A stretch of 64,000 nt of DNA from Alicyclobacillus_A sp963788285. Lineage in GTDB: Bacteria; Bacillota; Bacilli; Alicyclobacillales; Alicyclobacillaceae. The stretch is from NCBI GenBank assembly GCA_963788285.1, contig CAWBGB010000007.1:434001-498000 (forward strand), given 5' to 3'. A program made the position numbers and the translations under genes. Of the stretch, positions 53,590-62,505 are shown one piece after another. Under the pieces are notes generated by a model. It was not told the origin of the DNA. It did not search any database and saw nothing but the letters and a program-made list of their open reading frames with translations. How positions within the stretch are numbered: the first letter of the stretch is position 1; each line of letters starts with the position of its first letter.

Positions 53590-56500
53590 TTGCAGGGACA
53601 CATGGTCAAGTACGGGTGGCGTGAACGGCGCTCCTATTCCCGTATCCGCGAGGTGCTGGACTTACCGAACCTCATCGAGATCCAGCAAAAGTCCTACGAG
53701 TGGTTCTTGCGCGAGGGATTGCGCGAAATGTTCGCAGACATCTCGCCCATCCAGGACTTCACGGGGAATCTTGTACTCGAGTTTATCGATTACAGTCTCG
53801 GTGAGCCCAAGTACGACGTCGAAGAATGCAAAGAGCGCGACGTTACATACGCAGCGCCGCTTCGTGTGAAAGTTCGTTTGTTAAATAAGGAGACTGGTGA
53901 GGTCAAAGAGCAGGAAGTGTTTATGGGTGACTTCCCGCTTATGACGGAGACTGGGACGTTCATCATCAATGGCGCCGAGCGCGTCATTGTCAGCCAGTTG
54001 GTCCGTTCACCGAGTGTGTACTACAATAGCAAAATCGACAAGAACGGCAAACGTACCTTTGCTGCCACCGTCATCCCGAACCGCGGCGCCTGGCTCGAAT
54101 TTGAGACAGACGCGAAGGACGTGGTTTACGTTCGCATTGACCGTACCAGGAAACTGCCGATTACGGTCCTTTTGCGTGCGCTGGGGCTTAGCACGGACGC
54201 TGAAATCATCAATTTGCTTGGGGAAGACGAGTACCTGCGCAATACGTTGGATAAAGATACCACCGACTCCACGGAGCGTGCTCTGGTCGAAATTTACGAA
54301 CGACTTCGCCCGGGCGAGCCTCCGACACTGGAAAATGCGCGGGCTTTGCTGGCGTCTCGCTTCTTTGATCCGAAGCGATACGACCTTGCGAATGTCGGTC
54401 GCTACAAGATCAACAAGAAATTGCACATCAAGAACCGTCTTCTGAACCAACGGTTGGCGGAAACCTTGGTGGATCTCGATTCCGGTGAGATCATCGCCGA
54501 GGCTGGACAAGTGATTGACCGTCGCTTGCTGGATAAGATCATTCCGGCTCTGGAGCGCAACGTCGGTCGCCTGGAGGTCAAAGGTACGCCTGACTTGACA
54601 GAGGACGATACCATTCGCCTGCAAATGGTGAAGATCTTCAGTCCTACGGAAGATGCCAAGATCATTCATGTCATCGGTAATGGATCTATTCCACGCAATG
54701 TGAAGCATATCCTTCCGGCTGACATCCTCGCAGCCGTAAGTTACTTCTTCAATCTGTTGCACGGGGTTGGGACGACCGATGACATCGACCACCTGGGCAA
54801 CCGACGCCTACGCTCGGTCGGCGAATTGCTGCAGAACCAGTTCCGGATTGGGTTGTCTCGCATGGAGCGCGTTGTCCGCGAACGCATGTCGATTCAAGAT
54901 GCGAGTGCCATCACGCCGCAGGCGCTGATTAACATTCGACCTGTGATTGCAGCTATCAAAGAATTCTTTGGTTCCAGCCAGCTGTCGCAGTTCATGGATC
55001 AGACAAACCCGCTGGCGGAATTGACGCACAAGCGCCGCCTCTCAGCGCTCGGACCTGGTGGTCTGACGCGTGAGCGCGCTGGCTTTGAAGTGCGTGACGT
55101 TCACTACTCACATTATGGTCGCATGTGCCCGATTGAGACTCCGGAAGGTCCCAACATCGGGTTGATTAACTCGCTCTCGACGTACGCCCGGATTAATGAA
55201 TATGGATTCATTGAGACCCCGTATCGCAGGGTCGATCCGGATACCGGCAAGGTCACCGACCATATCGACTATTTGACGGCGGACGAAGAAGAAAACTACA
55301 TCGTCGCCCAGGCCAACGCCAAGTTGACCGAAGACAACTTCTTCGCCGAACAGGAAGTTGTAGCAAGGTATCGCGGTGACATCCTGACCGTTCCAAAGGA
55401 CCGTATCGACTACATGGACGTTTCACCGAAACAGGTCGTATCGGTCGCGACGGCGCTCATTCCGTTCCTCGAGAACGACGATGCAAACCGTGCGTTGATG
55501 GGATCCAACATGCAGCGTCAGGCGGTTCCGCTCTTGGTGCCGGACGCTCCGTATGTCGGTACGGGTATGGAGCACAAGGCGGCAAAAGACTCTGGCGTTT
55601 GCGTTGTGGCAAAGCGCGGTGGTGTTGTGGAGCGCGTCACTGCACGTGAAATCTGGATTCGTACCAAGCACGAGGTTGATGGAAAAGTCGTACTTGGCGA
55701 CTTGGATAAGTACCGTTTGTTGAAGTTTACGCGCTCCAATCAAAACACGTGTATCAACCAACGCCCGATTGTCTCTGTGGGGCAAGAGGTCAAGGCGGGA
55801 GACATCATCGCGGATGGTCCCGCTACCGACAACGGCGAACTGGCGCTCGGTCGAAATGTGCTCGTCGCCTTCATGACGTGGGAAGGGTACAACTACGAAG
55901 ACGCCATCCTGTTGTCGGAGAAAATGGTGAAAGAAGACGTGTACACCTCGATTCACATCGAGGAGTACGAGCTGGAGGCCCGTGACACTAAACTGGGGCC
56001 CGAAGAGATTACTCGCGACATTCCGAACGTGGGCGAAGACGCGCTACGCAATTTGGACGAACGCGGCATCATCCGCATTGGGGCCGAGATACGCGCAGGC
56101 GACATTCTCGTAGGAAAAGTAACGCCGAAGGGTGTCACCGAACTAACTGCAGAAGAACGCCTGCTGCATGCGATTTTCGGTGAAAAAGCTCGAGAAGTCC
56201 GGGACACGTCGCTCCGCGTGCCACACGGCGGCGCCGGAATTGTGGTTGACGTGAAGGTGTTCACGCGCGAGAACGGAGACGAACTACCGGCTGGTGTGAA
56301 CCAACTCGTCCGCGTCTACATTGCGCAAAAGAGGAAGATCTCCGTCGGGGACAAGATGGCTGGTCGCCATGGTAATAAGGGTGTCGTCGCTCGGATTCTG
56401 CCGGAAGAAGACATGCCGTTCTTGGCAGATGGAACGCCCGTGCAGATTGTCCTGAATCCGTTGGGCGTCCCGTCTCGAATGAACATCGGTCAGGTGTTGG

Positions 56501-57120
56501 AAACCCACCTTGGTATGGCCGCGAAGGCGTTGGGAATCCGAATTGCAACACCAGTTTTCGACGGTGCGCATGCCGAAGACGTGTTCGACACGCTCGAGGA
56601 AGCTGGATTTCCACGGGATGGAAAGCAAGTGTTGTACGATGGGCGGACCGGGGAACCGTTCGACAACCGCGTCACGGTTGGTTACGTGTATATGCTCAAG
56701 CTGCACCACTTGGTTGACGACAAAATCCACGCTCGTTCAACAGGTCCATATTCGCTGGTCACGCAACAGCCGCTCGGTGGTAAGGCACAGTTCGGTGGGC
56801 AACGGTTTGGTGAGATGGAAGTGTGGGCGCTGGAAGCATATGGCGCTGCGTACACGCTTCAAGAAATCCTCACCGTCAAATCGGATGACGTGGTCGGCCG
56901 GGTGAAGACGTATGAAGCCATTGTCAAGGGCGAGAATGTGCCGGAGCCTGGTGTTCCTGAGTCGTTCAAAGTGTTGATTAAGGAGCTGCAGAGCCTCGGT
57001 ATGGACGTCAAAATCCTGAGTGAAGATGAGCAAGAGATCATCATGCGAGAGATAGACGAGGACGAAGACGCCGGAGAGAAGCTCAACCTCAATCTCGAAG
57101 CGCATGAAGTTGGGGAATGA
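53590..57120 (+). CDS. rpoB: RNA polymerase beta subunit
   Basis: 1176 residues, normal for Bacillales. TTG 53590 gives MQGHMVKYG, aligned residue for residue with MTGQLVQYG of B. subtilis, and has GAGGGGTGA 5 bases upstream; GTG 53581 lies in the ribosome site. The rifampicin pocket (SSQLSQFMDQTNPLAELTHK near 461, then RRLSALGPGG) has no known resistance substitution. Further core blocks: HYGRMCPIETPEGPNIGLI and GDKMAGRHGNKGV. A TTGACA at 53398-53403 is present upstream, but no convincing -10. Confidence 0.98.
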   Translation: MQGHMVKYGWRERRSYSRIREVLDLPNLIEIQQKSYEWFLREGLREMFADISPIQDFTGNLVLEFIDYSLGEPKYDVEECKERDVTYAAPLRVKVRLLNKETGEVKEQEVFMGDFPLMTETGTFIINGAERVIVSQLVRSPSVYYNSKIDKNGKRTFAATVIPNRGAWLEFETDAKDVVYVRIDRTRKLPITVLLRALGLSTDAEIINLLGEDEYLRNTLDKDTTDSTERALVEIYERLRPGEPPTLENARALLASRFFDPKRYDLANVGRYKINKKLHIKNRLLNQRLAETLVDLDSGEIIAEAGQVIDRRLLDKIIPALERNVGRLEVKGTPDLTEDDTIRLQMVKIFSPTEDAKIIHVIGNGSIPRNVKHILPADILAAVSYFFNLLHGVGTTDDIDHLGNRRLRSVGELLQNQFRIGLSRMERVVRERMSIQDASAITPQALINIRPVIAAIKEFFGSSQLSQFMDQTNPLAELTHKRRLSALGPGGLTRERAGFEVRDVHYSHYGRMCPIETPEGPNIGLINSLSTYARINEYGFIETPYRRVDPDTGKVTDHIDYLTADEEENYIVAQANAKLTEDNFFAEQEVVARYRGDILTVPKDRIDYMDVSPKQVVSVATALIPFLENDDANRALMGSNMQRQAVPLLVPDAPYVGTGMEHKAAKDSGVCVVAKRGGVVERVTAREIWIRTKHEVDGKVVLGDLDKYRLLKFTRSNQNTCINQRPIVSVGQEVKAGDIIADGPATDNGELALGRNVLVAFMTWEGYNYEDAILLSEKMVKEDVYTSIHIEEYELEARDTKLGPEEITRDIPNVGEDALRNLDERGIIRIGAEIRAGDILVGKVTPKGVTELTAEERLLHAIFGEKAREVRDTSLRVPHGGAGIVVDVKVFTRENGDELPAGVNQLVRVYIAQKRKISVGDKMAGRHGNKGVVARILPEEDMPFLADGTPVQIVLNPLGVPSRMNIGQVLETHLGMAAKALGIRIATPVFDGAHAEDVFDTLEEAGFPRDGKQVLYDGRTGEPFDNRVTVGYVYMLKLHHLVDDKIHARSTGPYSLVTQQPLGGKAQFGGQRFGEMEVWALEAYGAAYTLQEILTVKSDDVVGRVKTYEAIVKGENVPEPGVPESFKVLIKELQSLGMDVKILSEDEQEIIMREIDEDEDAGEKLNLNLEAHEVGE

Positions 57121-57199
57121 GTGGATTTTGATTCAGATGACCGCGGTCTGAGAGCCGGGTGCGATGACCGCCTTCCGGGTAAGGAAGCCTCGAGGTACA

Positions 57200-57221
57200 G
57201 CCGCTGACTTGTGTCGGCGGC
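57200..57221. other. Hairpin in the rpoB-rpoC spacer
   Basis: 9-bp stem GCCGCTGAC/GTCGGCGGC (one G-U) with loop TTGT in a 132-bp GC-rich spacer. There is no T tract, so it is not a terminator; it may be a processing or translation-coupling element. Confidence 0.45.
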
Positions 57222-57252
57222 GTGCCCGCACTGATGAAAGGGAGGGTGCTCC

Positions 57253-60200
57253 TTGTTAGACGTGAACAACTTCGAGTTCATGAAGATTGGACTCGCATCA
57301 CCGGAGAAAATCCGCTCTTGGTCACATGGGGAAGTCAAGAAGCCGGAAACCATCAACTACCGTACGCTGCGCCCGGAAAAGGAAGGGCTGTTCTGCGAGC
57401 GTATCTTCGGCCCTCAACGCGACTGGGAGTGTCACTGCGGAAAGTACAAGCGCGTACGGTACAAGGGCGTCGTCTGTGACCGCTGCGGCGTCGAAGTCAC
57501 TCGCTCGAAGGTGCGCCGTGAGCGCATGGGACACATCGAACTCGCAGCGCCCGTCTCACACATTTGGTATTTCAAAGGCATTCCGAGCCGCATGGGCCTG
57601 GTGCTGGATATGTCGCCGCGTGCGCTGGAGGAAGTCATTTACTTCGCTTCGTACGTAGTAACGGATCCAGGCGACACGCCCTTGGAAAAGAAGCAGCTGC
57701 TCAGCGAAAAGGAATACCGTTCTTACCGCGAAAAGTATGGCTATGCGTTTGAAGCGGGCATGGGCGCCGAAGCGATCAAGAAGTTGTTGTTGGACATTGA
57801 CCTGGATAAGGAAGTGGAAGTCCTCAAGGAGGAACTTCGCACTGCGCAAGGCCAACGGCGCAATCGTGCCATTAAGCGCCTGGAAGTACTCGAAGCGTTC
57901 CGCGGGTCGGGCAACCACCCCAGCTGGATGATTCTTGAGGCCTTACCGGTCATTCCGCCAGATTTGCGACCGATGGTGCAGTTGGACGGCGGGCGCTTTG
58001 CTACGTCGGACCTAAATGACCTGTATCGCCGAGTCATTAACCGCAACAACCGGCTGAAGCGGCTTCTTGATCTCGGTGCGCCGGATATTATTGTTCAGAA
58101 TGAAAAGCGCATGTTGCAGGAAGCGGTCGACGCACTGATTGACAACGGTCGTCGCGGTCGTCCGGTGACTGGGCCGGGGAACCGCCCGCTGAAGTCGCTC
58201 TCGCACATGCTCAAAGGGAAACAAGGTCGCTTCCGTCAGAACCTGCTCGGAAAGCGCGTTGACTACTCGGGTCGGTCGGTTATCGTTGTGGGACCGGATC
58301 TCCGGATGTACCAGTGCGGCCTGCCCAAGGAAATGGCGCTTGAGCTGTTCAAGCCATTTGTCATGAAGGAGCTTGTAGCTCGCGGATTGGCGCACAACAT
58401 TAAGAGTGCGAAGCGGAAAGTGGAGCGCGTGTCCCCAGAGGTATGGGACGTTGTTGAAGACGTCATCAAGGAACACCCAGTGCTCCTGAACCGCGCTCCG
58501 ACACTGCACCGTTTGGGCATTCAGGCGTTCGAACCGGTTCTGGTGGAAGGGCGAGCTATCCGGTTGCATCCGCTCGTATGTACGGCGTACAACGCCGACT
58601 TCGACGGAGACCAAATGGCTGTGCACGTGCCGCTGTCTGCGGAAGCACAAGCAGAAGCGCGTCTGCTCATGCTTGCCGCACACAACATCCTGAACCCGAA
58701 GGATGGAAAGCCGGTTGTCACACCGACGCAGGACATGGTTCTAGGCCCGTACTACCTGACCATCGAGATTCCTGGGGCCAAGGGCGAGGGCAAAGTGTAC
58801 GCCGACCCGGACGAGGTGATGTATGCGTACCAGCAAGGGCATATCACCGTGCATACGCGAATTGCATTGCCGGCTCGCTCACTCGGCAAAACGTCGTTCA
58901 CGGAAAAACAACAAGACGCCATGTTGATTACCACGCCGGGGAAACTAATCTTCAATGAAATTTTCCCGAAGGACTTTCCGTACTTGCACAGCGGCAACAA
59001 GCAGAATTTGTTGGTCGGTACCCCCGATGAAACGTTTGTGTTTGAAAAAGGGGTTGATTTGCAGGCTTGCATCCGCGAACGAAAGATACCGAAGGCTATC
59101 ATCAAGAAGGACCTTGGGAATATCCTAGCGGAATGCTTCCGTAAGTACGGAACAACCATGACGTCGGAAATTCTGGACCGCGTGAAGAAACTCGGCTTCC
59201 ACTACTCTGCACAGGCTGGTATCACCATCTCTGTTGCGGACATCGTCGTGCCGGAGGAGAAAGCCACCATCATTGCGGAAGCAGAAGCGAAGAACCGTAA
59301 GTTGGTACAGCAATACCGCCGCGGTTTGATTACCGACGAGGAAAAATACGTCTCCTTCAGCCAAATCTGGAGCGAAGCGAAGGAAAAGTTGTCCAATACT
59401 CTGATGGAGAGCATGGATGAACTCAACCCAATTTACATGATGGCGACATCCGGTGCACGCGGTAGTAACTCGCAGATCACGCAGTTGGCGGGGATGCGCG
59501 GCCTGATGGCCAACCCGTCTGGTGAGATCATTCAGATGCCGATTAAGTCAAACTTCCGGGAAGGGTTGTCGGTGTTGGAGTACTTCATCTCCACGCACGG
59601 TGCCCGCAAGGGTCTGGCAGATACGGCGCTGCGTACTGCAGACTCGGGTTACCTCACGCGTCGCCTTGTAGACGTGGCGCAGGACACGATTGTACGGCAG
59701 GTCGACTGCGGTACGGATAAAGGCTTGCGTGTGGCGGAGATCCGCGATGGACGGGAGGTCATCGAAGATCTCTACGACCGTTTGGAAGGCCGCATCGCGT
59801 TCCAGGATGTGTACCATCCGGAAACTGGGAAGAAGATTGTGTCGAAGAACGAGCTAATTGATGCCGAAAAGGCCACAGAAATTGTGGAGGCTGGCATCAA
59901 GGAAGTCATCATTCGCTCGGTGTTGACGTGTCGCACGCAGCACGGGGTGTGCGTGAAGTGTTACGGCAAGAACTTAGCGACCGGCAAGATGGTCGAGATT
60001 GGCGAGGCCGTCGGTATTATCGCCGCGCAGTCCATCGGTGAACCAGGTACACAGCTGACGATGCGTACCTTCCACACCGGTGGCGTTGCTGGTGACGACA
60101 TCACGCAAGGTTTGCCACGTATTCAGGAGTTGTTCGAGGCTCGTAATCCGAAGGGGCAAGCTGTCATCGCAGAGTTCGACGGTGTCATCAGCGACATCCG

Positions 60201-60876
60201 TGAGACGAAGGACAAGCGAGAAATCGAAGTCACAGGTGAGTCCGAGACCAAGGTGTACGCGATTCCTTATGGTTCTCGCGTGCGTGTGAGCCTCAACCAG
60301 AAAGTCGAAGCGGGCGACGAGCTGACCGAAGGCTCCGTGGATCCAAAGGAAATGCTGCGCGTCAAAGGCCTGCAGGGCGTTCAGAACTACCTGCTGCGGG
60401 AAGTGCAGCGTGTCTACCGCCTGCAAGGCGTCGATATCAACGACAAGCACGTCGAAGTGATGGTACGCCAAATGCTGCGTAAGGTGCGCGTGCTCGACGC
60501 TGGAGACACGGACCTGTTACCAGGCACTTACGCTGACCTCTTTGAGTACGAAGAGGCGAACCGCAAAGTACTCTTAGAAGGCAAGGAACCAGCGGTAGCG
60601 CGTCCGGCATTGCTCGGTATTACCAAGGCGTCGCTGGAGACCGACTCCTTCTTGTCTGCGGCATCCTTCCAAGAGACGACGCGCGTGCTCACGGAAGCGG
60701 CCATCAAGGGCAAGGTCGACCGTCTGCTCGGCTTAAAGGAGAACGTGATTATCGGCAAGCTGATTCCTGCGGGAACCGGTATGTCGAGATATCGCCACAT
60801 CCAAATCACCAGTGATGACGATCCACAAGAAGATGTGCAGACCGAGTCCTCAGACCAGGCTGTCACGGTGGAGTAA
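57253..60876 (+). CDS. rpoC: RNA polymerase beta' subunit
   Basis: 1207 residues. N-terminal zinc ribbon (CHCGKYKRVRYKGVVCDRCG near 60-80), catalytic NADFDGDQMAVH near 446, second zinc cluster (CRTQHGVCVKCYGKNLATG near 896), trigger loop and GEPGTQLTMRTFHTGGVA near 930. TTG 57253 follows AAAGGGAGGG. A large hairpin follows the stop. Confidence 0.98.
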   Translation: MLDVNNFEFMKIGLASPEKIRSWSHGEVKKPETINYRTLRPEKEGLFCERIFGPQRDWECHCGKYKRVRYKGVVCDRCGVEVTRSKVRRERMGHIELAAPVSHIWYFKGIPSRMGLVLDMSPRALEEVIYFASYVVTDPGDTPLEKKQLLSEKEYRSYREKYGYAFEAGMGAEAIKKLLLDIDLDKEVEVLKEELRTAQGQRRNRAIKRLEVLEAFRGSGNHPSWMILEALPVIPPDLRPMVQLDGGRFATSDLNDLYRRVINRNNRLKRLLDLGAPDIIVQNEKRMLQEAVDALIDNGRRGRPVTGPGNRPLKSLSHMLKGKQGRFRQNLLGKRVDYSGRSVIVVGPDLRMYQCGLPKEMALELFKPFVMKELVARGLAHNIKSAKRKVERVSPEVWDVVEDVIKEHPVLLNRAPTLHRLGIQAFEPVLVEGRAIRLHPLVCTAYNADFDGDQMAVHVPLSAEAQAEARLLMLAAHNILNPKDGKPVVTPTQDMVLGPYYLTIEIPGAKGEGKVYADPDEVMYAYQQGHITVHTRIALPARSLGKTSFTEKQQDAMLITTPGKLIFNEIFPKDFPYLHSGNKQNLLVGTPDETFVFEKGVDLQACIRERKIPKAIIKKDLGNILAECFRKYGTTMTSEILDRVKKLGFHYSAQAGITISVADIVVPEEKATIIAEAEAKNRKLVQQYRRGLITDEEKYVSFSQIWSEAKEKLSNTLMESMDELNPIYMMATSGARGSNSQITQLAGMRGLMANPSGEIIQMPIKSNFREGLSVLEYFISTHGARKGLADTALRTADSGYLTRRLVDVAQDTIVRQVDCGTDKGLRVAEIRDGREVIEDLYDRLEGRIAFQDVYHPETGKKIVSKNELIDAEKATEIVEAGIKEVIIRSVLTCRTQHGVCVKCYGKNLATGKMVEIGEAVGIIAAQSIGEPGTQLTMRTFHTGGVAGDDITQGLPRIQELFEARNPKGQAVIAEFDGVISDIRETKDKREIEVTGESETKVYAIPYGSRVRVSLNQKVEAGDELTEGSVDPKEMLRVKGLQGVQNYLLREVQRVYRLQGVDINDKHVEVMVRQMLRKVRVLDAGDTDLLPGTYADLFEYEEANRKVLLEGKEPAVARPALLGITKASLETDSFLSAASFQETTRVLTEAAIKGKVDRLLGLKENVIIGKLIPAGTGMSRYRHIQITSDDDPQEDVQTESSDQAVTVE

Positions 60877-60918
60877 TCCTGCCATCGCTAGACTCATCAC
60901 TGCATGACGTCAGGCTGT

Positions 60919-60972
60919 ACCGCTGCCCTGCCAGAGCCGCCTTCCCGTGGTGCTCTGGCGATGGGCGGCGGT
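60919..60972 (+). terminator. Terminator after rpoC
   Basis: Two stacked perfect or near-perfect arms: ACCGCTGCCC/GGGCGGCGGT outer and GCCAGAGC/GCTCTGGC inner, then CGTTTCT. The T tract is short. Confidence 0.7.
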
Positions 60973-61022
60973 CGTTTCTGACAAAGATTATGACTACAAC
61001 AAAACGCCCACAAATATTGAAG

Positions 61023-61052
61023 TTGACAGCCCAGAGTGCCGGGTGATAGAAT
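61023..61052 (+). promoter_or_regulatory. SigA promoter of the str operon
   Basis: TTGACA (61023-61028), 18 bases, TAGAAT (61047-61052) preceded by TGA (extended -10). About 50 bp before the L7Ae-family gene. Confidence 0.8.
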
Positions 61053-61103
61053 CTTTGAGTGTGCCATGAGCATGGGGTGTTTATTCTGGGGGAGGCTTTT
61101 GCG

Positions 61104-61355
61104 ATGTCACTCGATCGCATACGCCTGGCGAAGAAGCGGACCATAGGAACCAACCAAACGACCAAAGCACTCCAGCAGTCGACGGCAAAGCAAGTGTTCA
61201 TTGCTAGGGACGCTGAGTCTCGGGTGACCACTCCGGTTTTGTCGCTTGCAAGGGACAAAGGGGTGCCTGTGGAATGGGTGGACTCTATGAAGCAACTCGG
61301 CAAGGCTTGTGGCATCGAGGTTGGAGCGGCAATGGCCGCCATTATTGAAGAATAA
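61104..61355 (+). CDS. rplGB: L7Ae-family K-turn-binding ribosomal-like protein (YbxF)
   Basis: 83 residues. L7Ae/L30e fold that binds kink-turn RNA; the B. subtilis homologue YbxF is ribosome-associated. Text AKQVFIARDAESRVTTPVLS and KQLGKACGIEVGAAMAAI is family-typical. ATG 61104 has GGGGGAGG 7 bases upstream. First gene before rpsL, as in B. subtilis. Confidence 0.93.
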   Translation: MSLDRIRLAKKRTIGTNQTTKALQQSTAKQVFIARDAESRVTTPVLSLARDKGVPVEWVDSMKQLGKACGIEVGAAMAAIIEE

Positions 61356-61490
61356 ACGTCAAGGTACAAACGGCGGAGGAGCCAGAGGAAGCTTTGGTTT
61401 GTCTACTCTTTTTATGCCAGGGTGTGAACCACCAGGCACTGTGGACTTGATGAATCTCGCCGTTTCTGAAAGTTGGAAGGAGGTGCAGTG

Positions 61491-61910
61491 ATGCCGACGA
61501 TTAATCAGCTTGTCCGCAAGGGACGCAAAGTAGTGGAGAAAAAGTCTACGGCTCCAGCACTGCAAAAGGGATACAACAGCTTCTTGAAGGATCAGACGGA
61601 TCTCCCGTCTCCGCAGAAGCGCGGTGTTTGCACGCGTGTCGGTACTATGACTCCGAAAAAGCCGAACTCCGCGCTACGGAAGTATGCGCGTGTTCGTCTG
61701 ACGAACCAAATTGAAGTGACGGCCTATATCCCGGGGATTGGGCACAACTTGCAGGAGCACTCCGTGGTACTGGTGCGCGGTGGTCGTGTCAAGGACTTGC
61801 CGGGTGTGCGTTATCACATTGTCCGCGGTGCACTCGATACTGCGGGCGTCAAGGACCGCATGCAGGGGCGCTCCAAGTACGGCGCGAAGCGGCCGAAGAA
61901 AAAGTCATAA
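61491..61910 (+). CDS. rpsL: Ribosomal protein uS12
   Basis: 139 residues: MPTINQLVRKGRK start, SPQKRGVCTRVGTMTPKKPN, and GRVKDLPGVRYHIVRG. Lys residues of the PKKPNS and GRVKDLPG loops, where streptomycin resistance arises, are wild type. AAGGAGG precedes ATG 61491; the upstream in-frame start overlaps this site. Confidence 0.98.
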   Translation: MPTINQLVRKGRKVVEKKSTAPALQKGYNSFLKDQTDLPSPQKRGVCTRVGTMTPKKPNSALRKYARVRLTNQIEVTAYIPGIGHNLQEHSVVLVRGGRVKDLPGVRYHIVRGALDTAGVKDRMQGRSKYGAKRPKKKS

Positions 61911-62004
61911 TGGAACATTGGTGGTGTGGCAGATTGGCTGCCGCTTGAATGACGGCGCAGGGTTCGCTCTGCGCTGTACATTGGTGTGAAAGGAGGCATT
62001 TTCA

Positions 62005-62475
62005 TTGCCACGTAAGGGTCCTGTTCCGAAGCGTGACGTGATGCCAGATCCGATTTACGGGAACAAGATGGTGACGCGTCTGATCAATAAGGTCATGCTC
62101 GATGGCAAGCGCGGTACAGCGCAACAGATTGTGTACGCCGCGTTCGATACGATTCGCGAGCGTACCGGCAAAGACCCAATGGAAGTCTTTGAGGAAGCAA
62201 TGCGCAACATTATGCCTGTTCTCGAGGTGAAGGCTCGCCGCGTTGGTGGTTCCAACTATCAGGTTCCGGTTGAAGTTCGTCCGGAACGGCGGATCACCTT
62301 GGGGTTACGTTGGTTGGTCAACTATGCACGTCTTCGCGGTGAGAAGACCATGGTTGAAAAGCTCGCGAACGAACTGTTGGATGCTGCGAACAACACGGGT
62401 GGTGCGGTGAAGAAAAAGGAAGACACGCACCGGATGGCGGAGGCCAACAAGGCATTCGCGCACTACCGCTGGTAG
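62005..62475 (+). CDS. rpsG: Ribosomal protein uS7
   Basis: 156 residues, 16S 3'-domain assembly initiator. MPRKGPVPKRDVMPDPIYGN start, KARRVGGSNYQVPVEVRPER, and terminal DTHRMAEANKAFAHYRW. TTG 62005 has AAAGGAGG upstream. 94 bp after rpsL with no promoter evident. Confidence 0.98.
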   Translation: MPRKGPVPKRDVMPDPIYGNKMVTRLINKVMLDGKRGTAQQIVYAAFDTIRERTGKDPMEVFEEAMRNIMPVLEVKARRVGGSNYQVPVEVRPERRITLGLRWLVNYARLRGEKTMVEKLANELLDAANNTGGAVKKKEDTHRMAEANKAFAHYRW

Positions 62476-62505
62476 GCTGGCGGGAATCCGGAAGGAGGGT
62501 GCTTT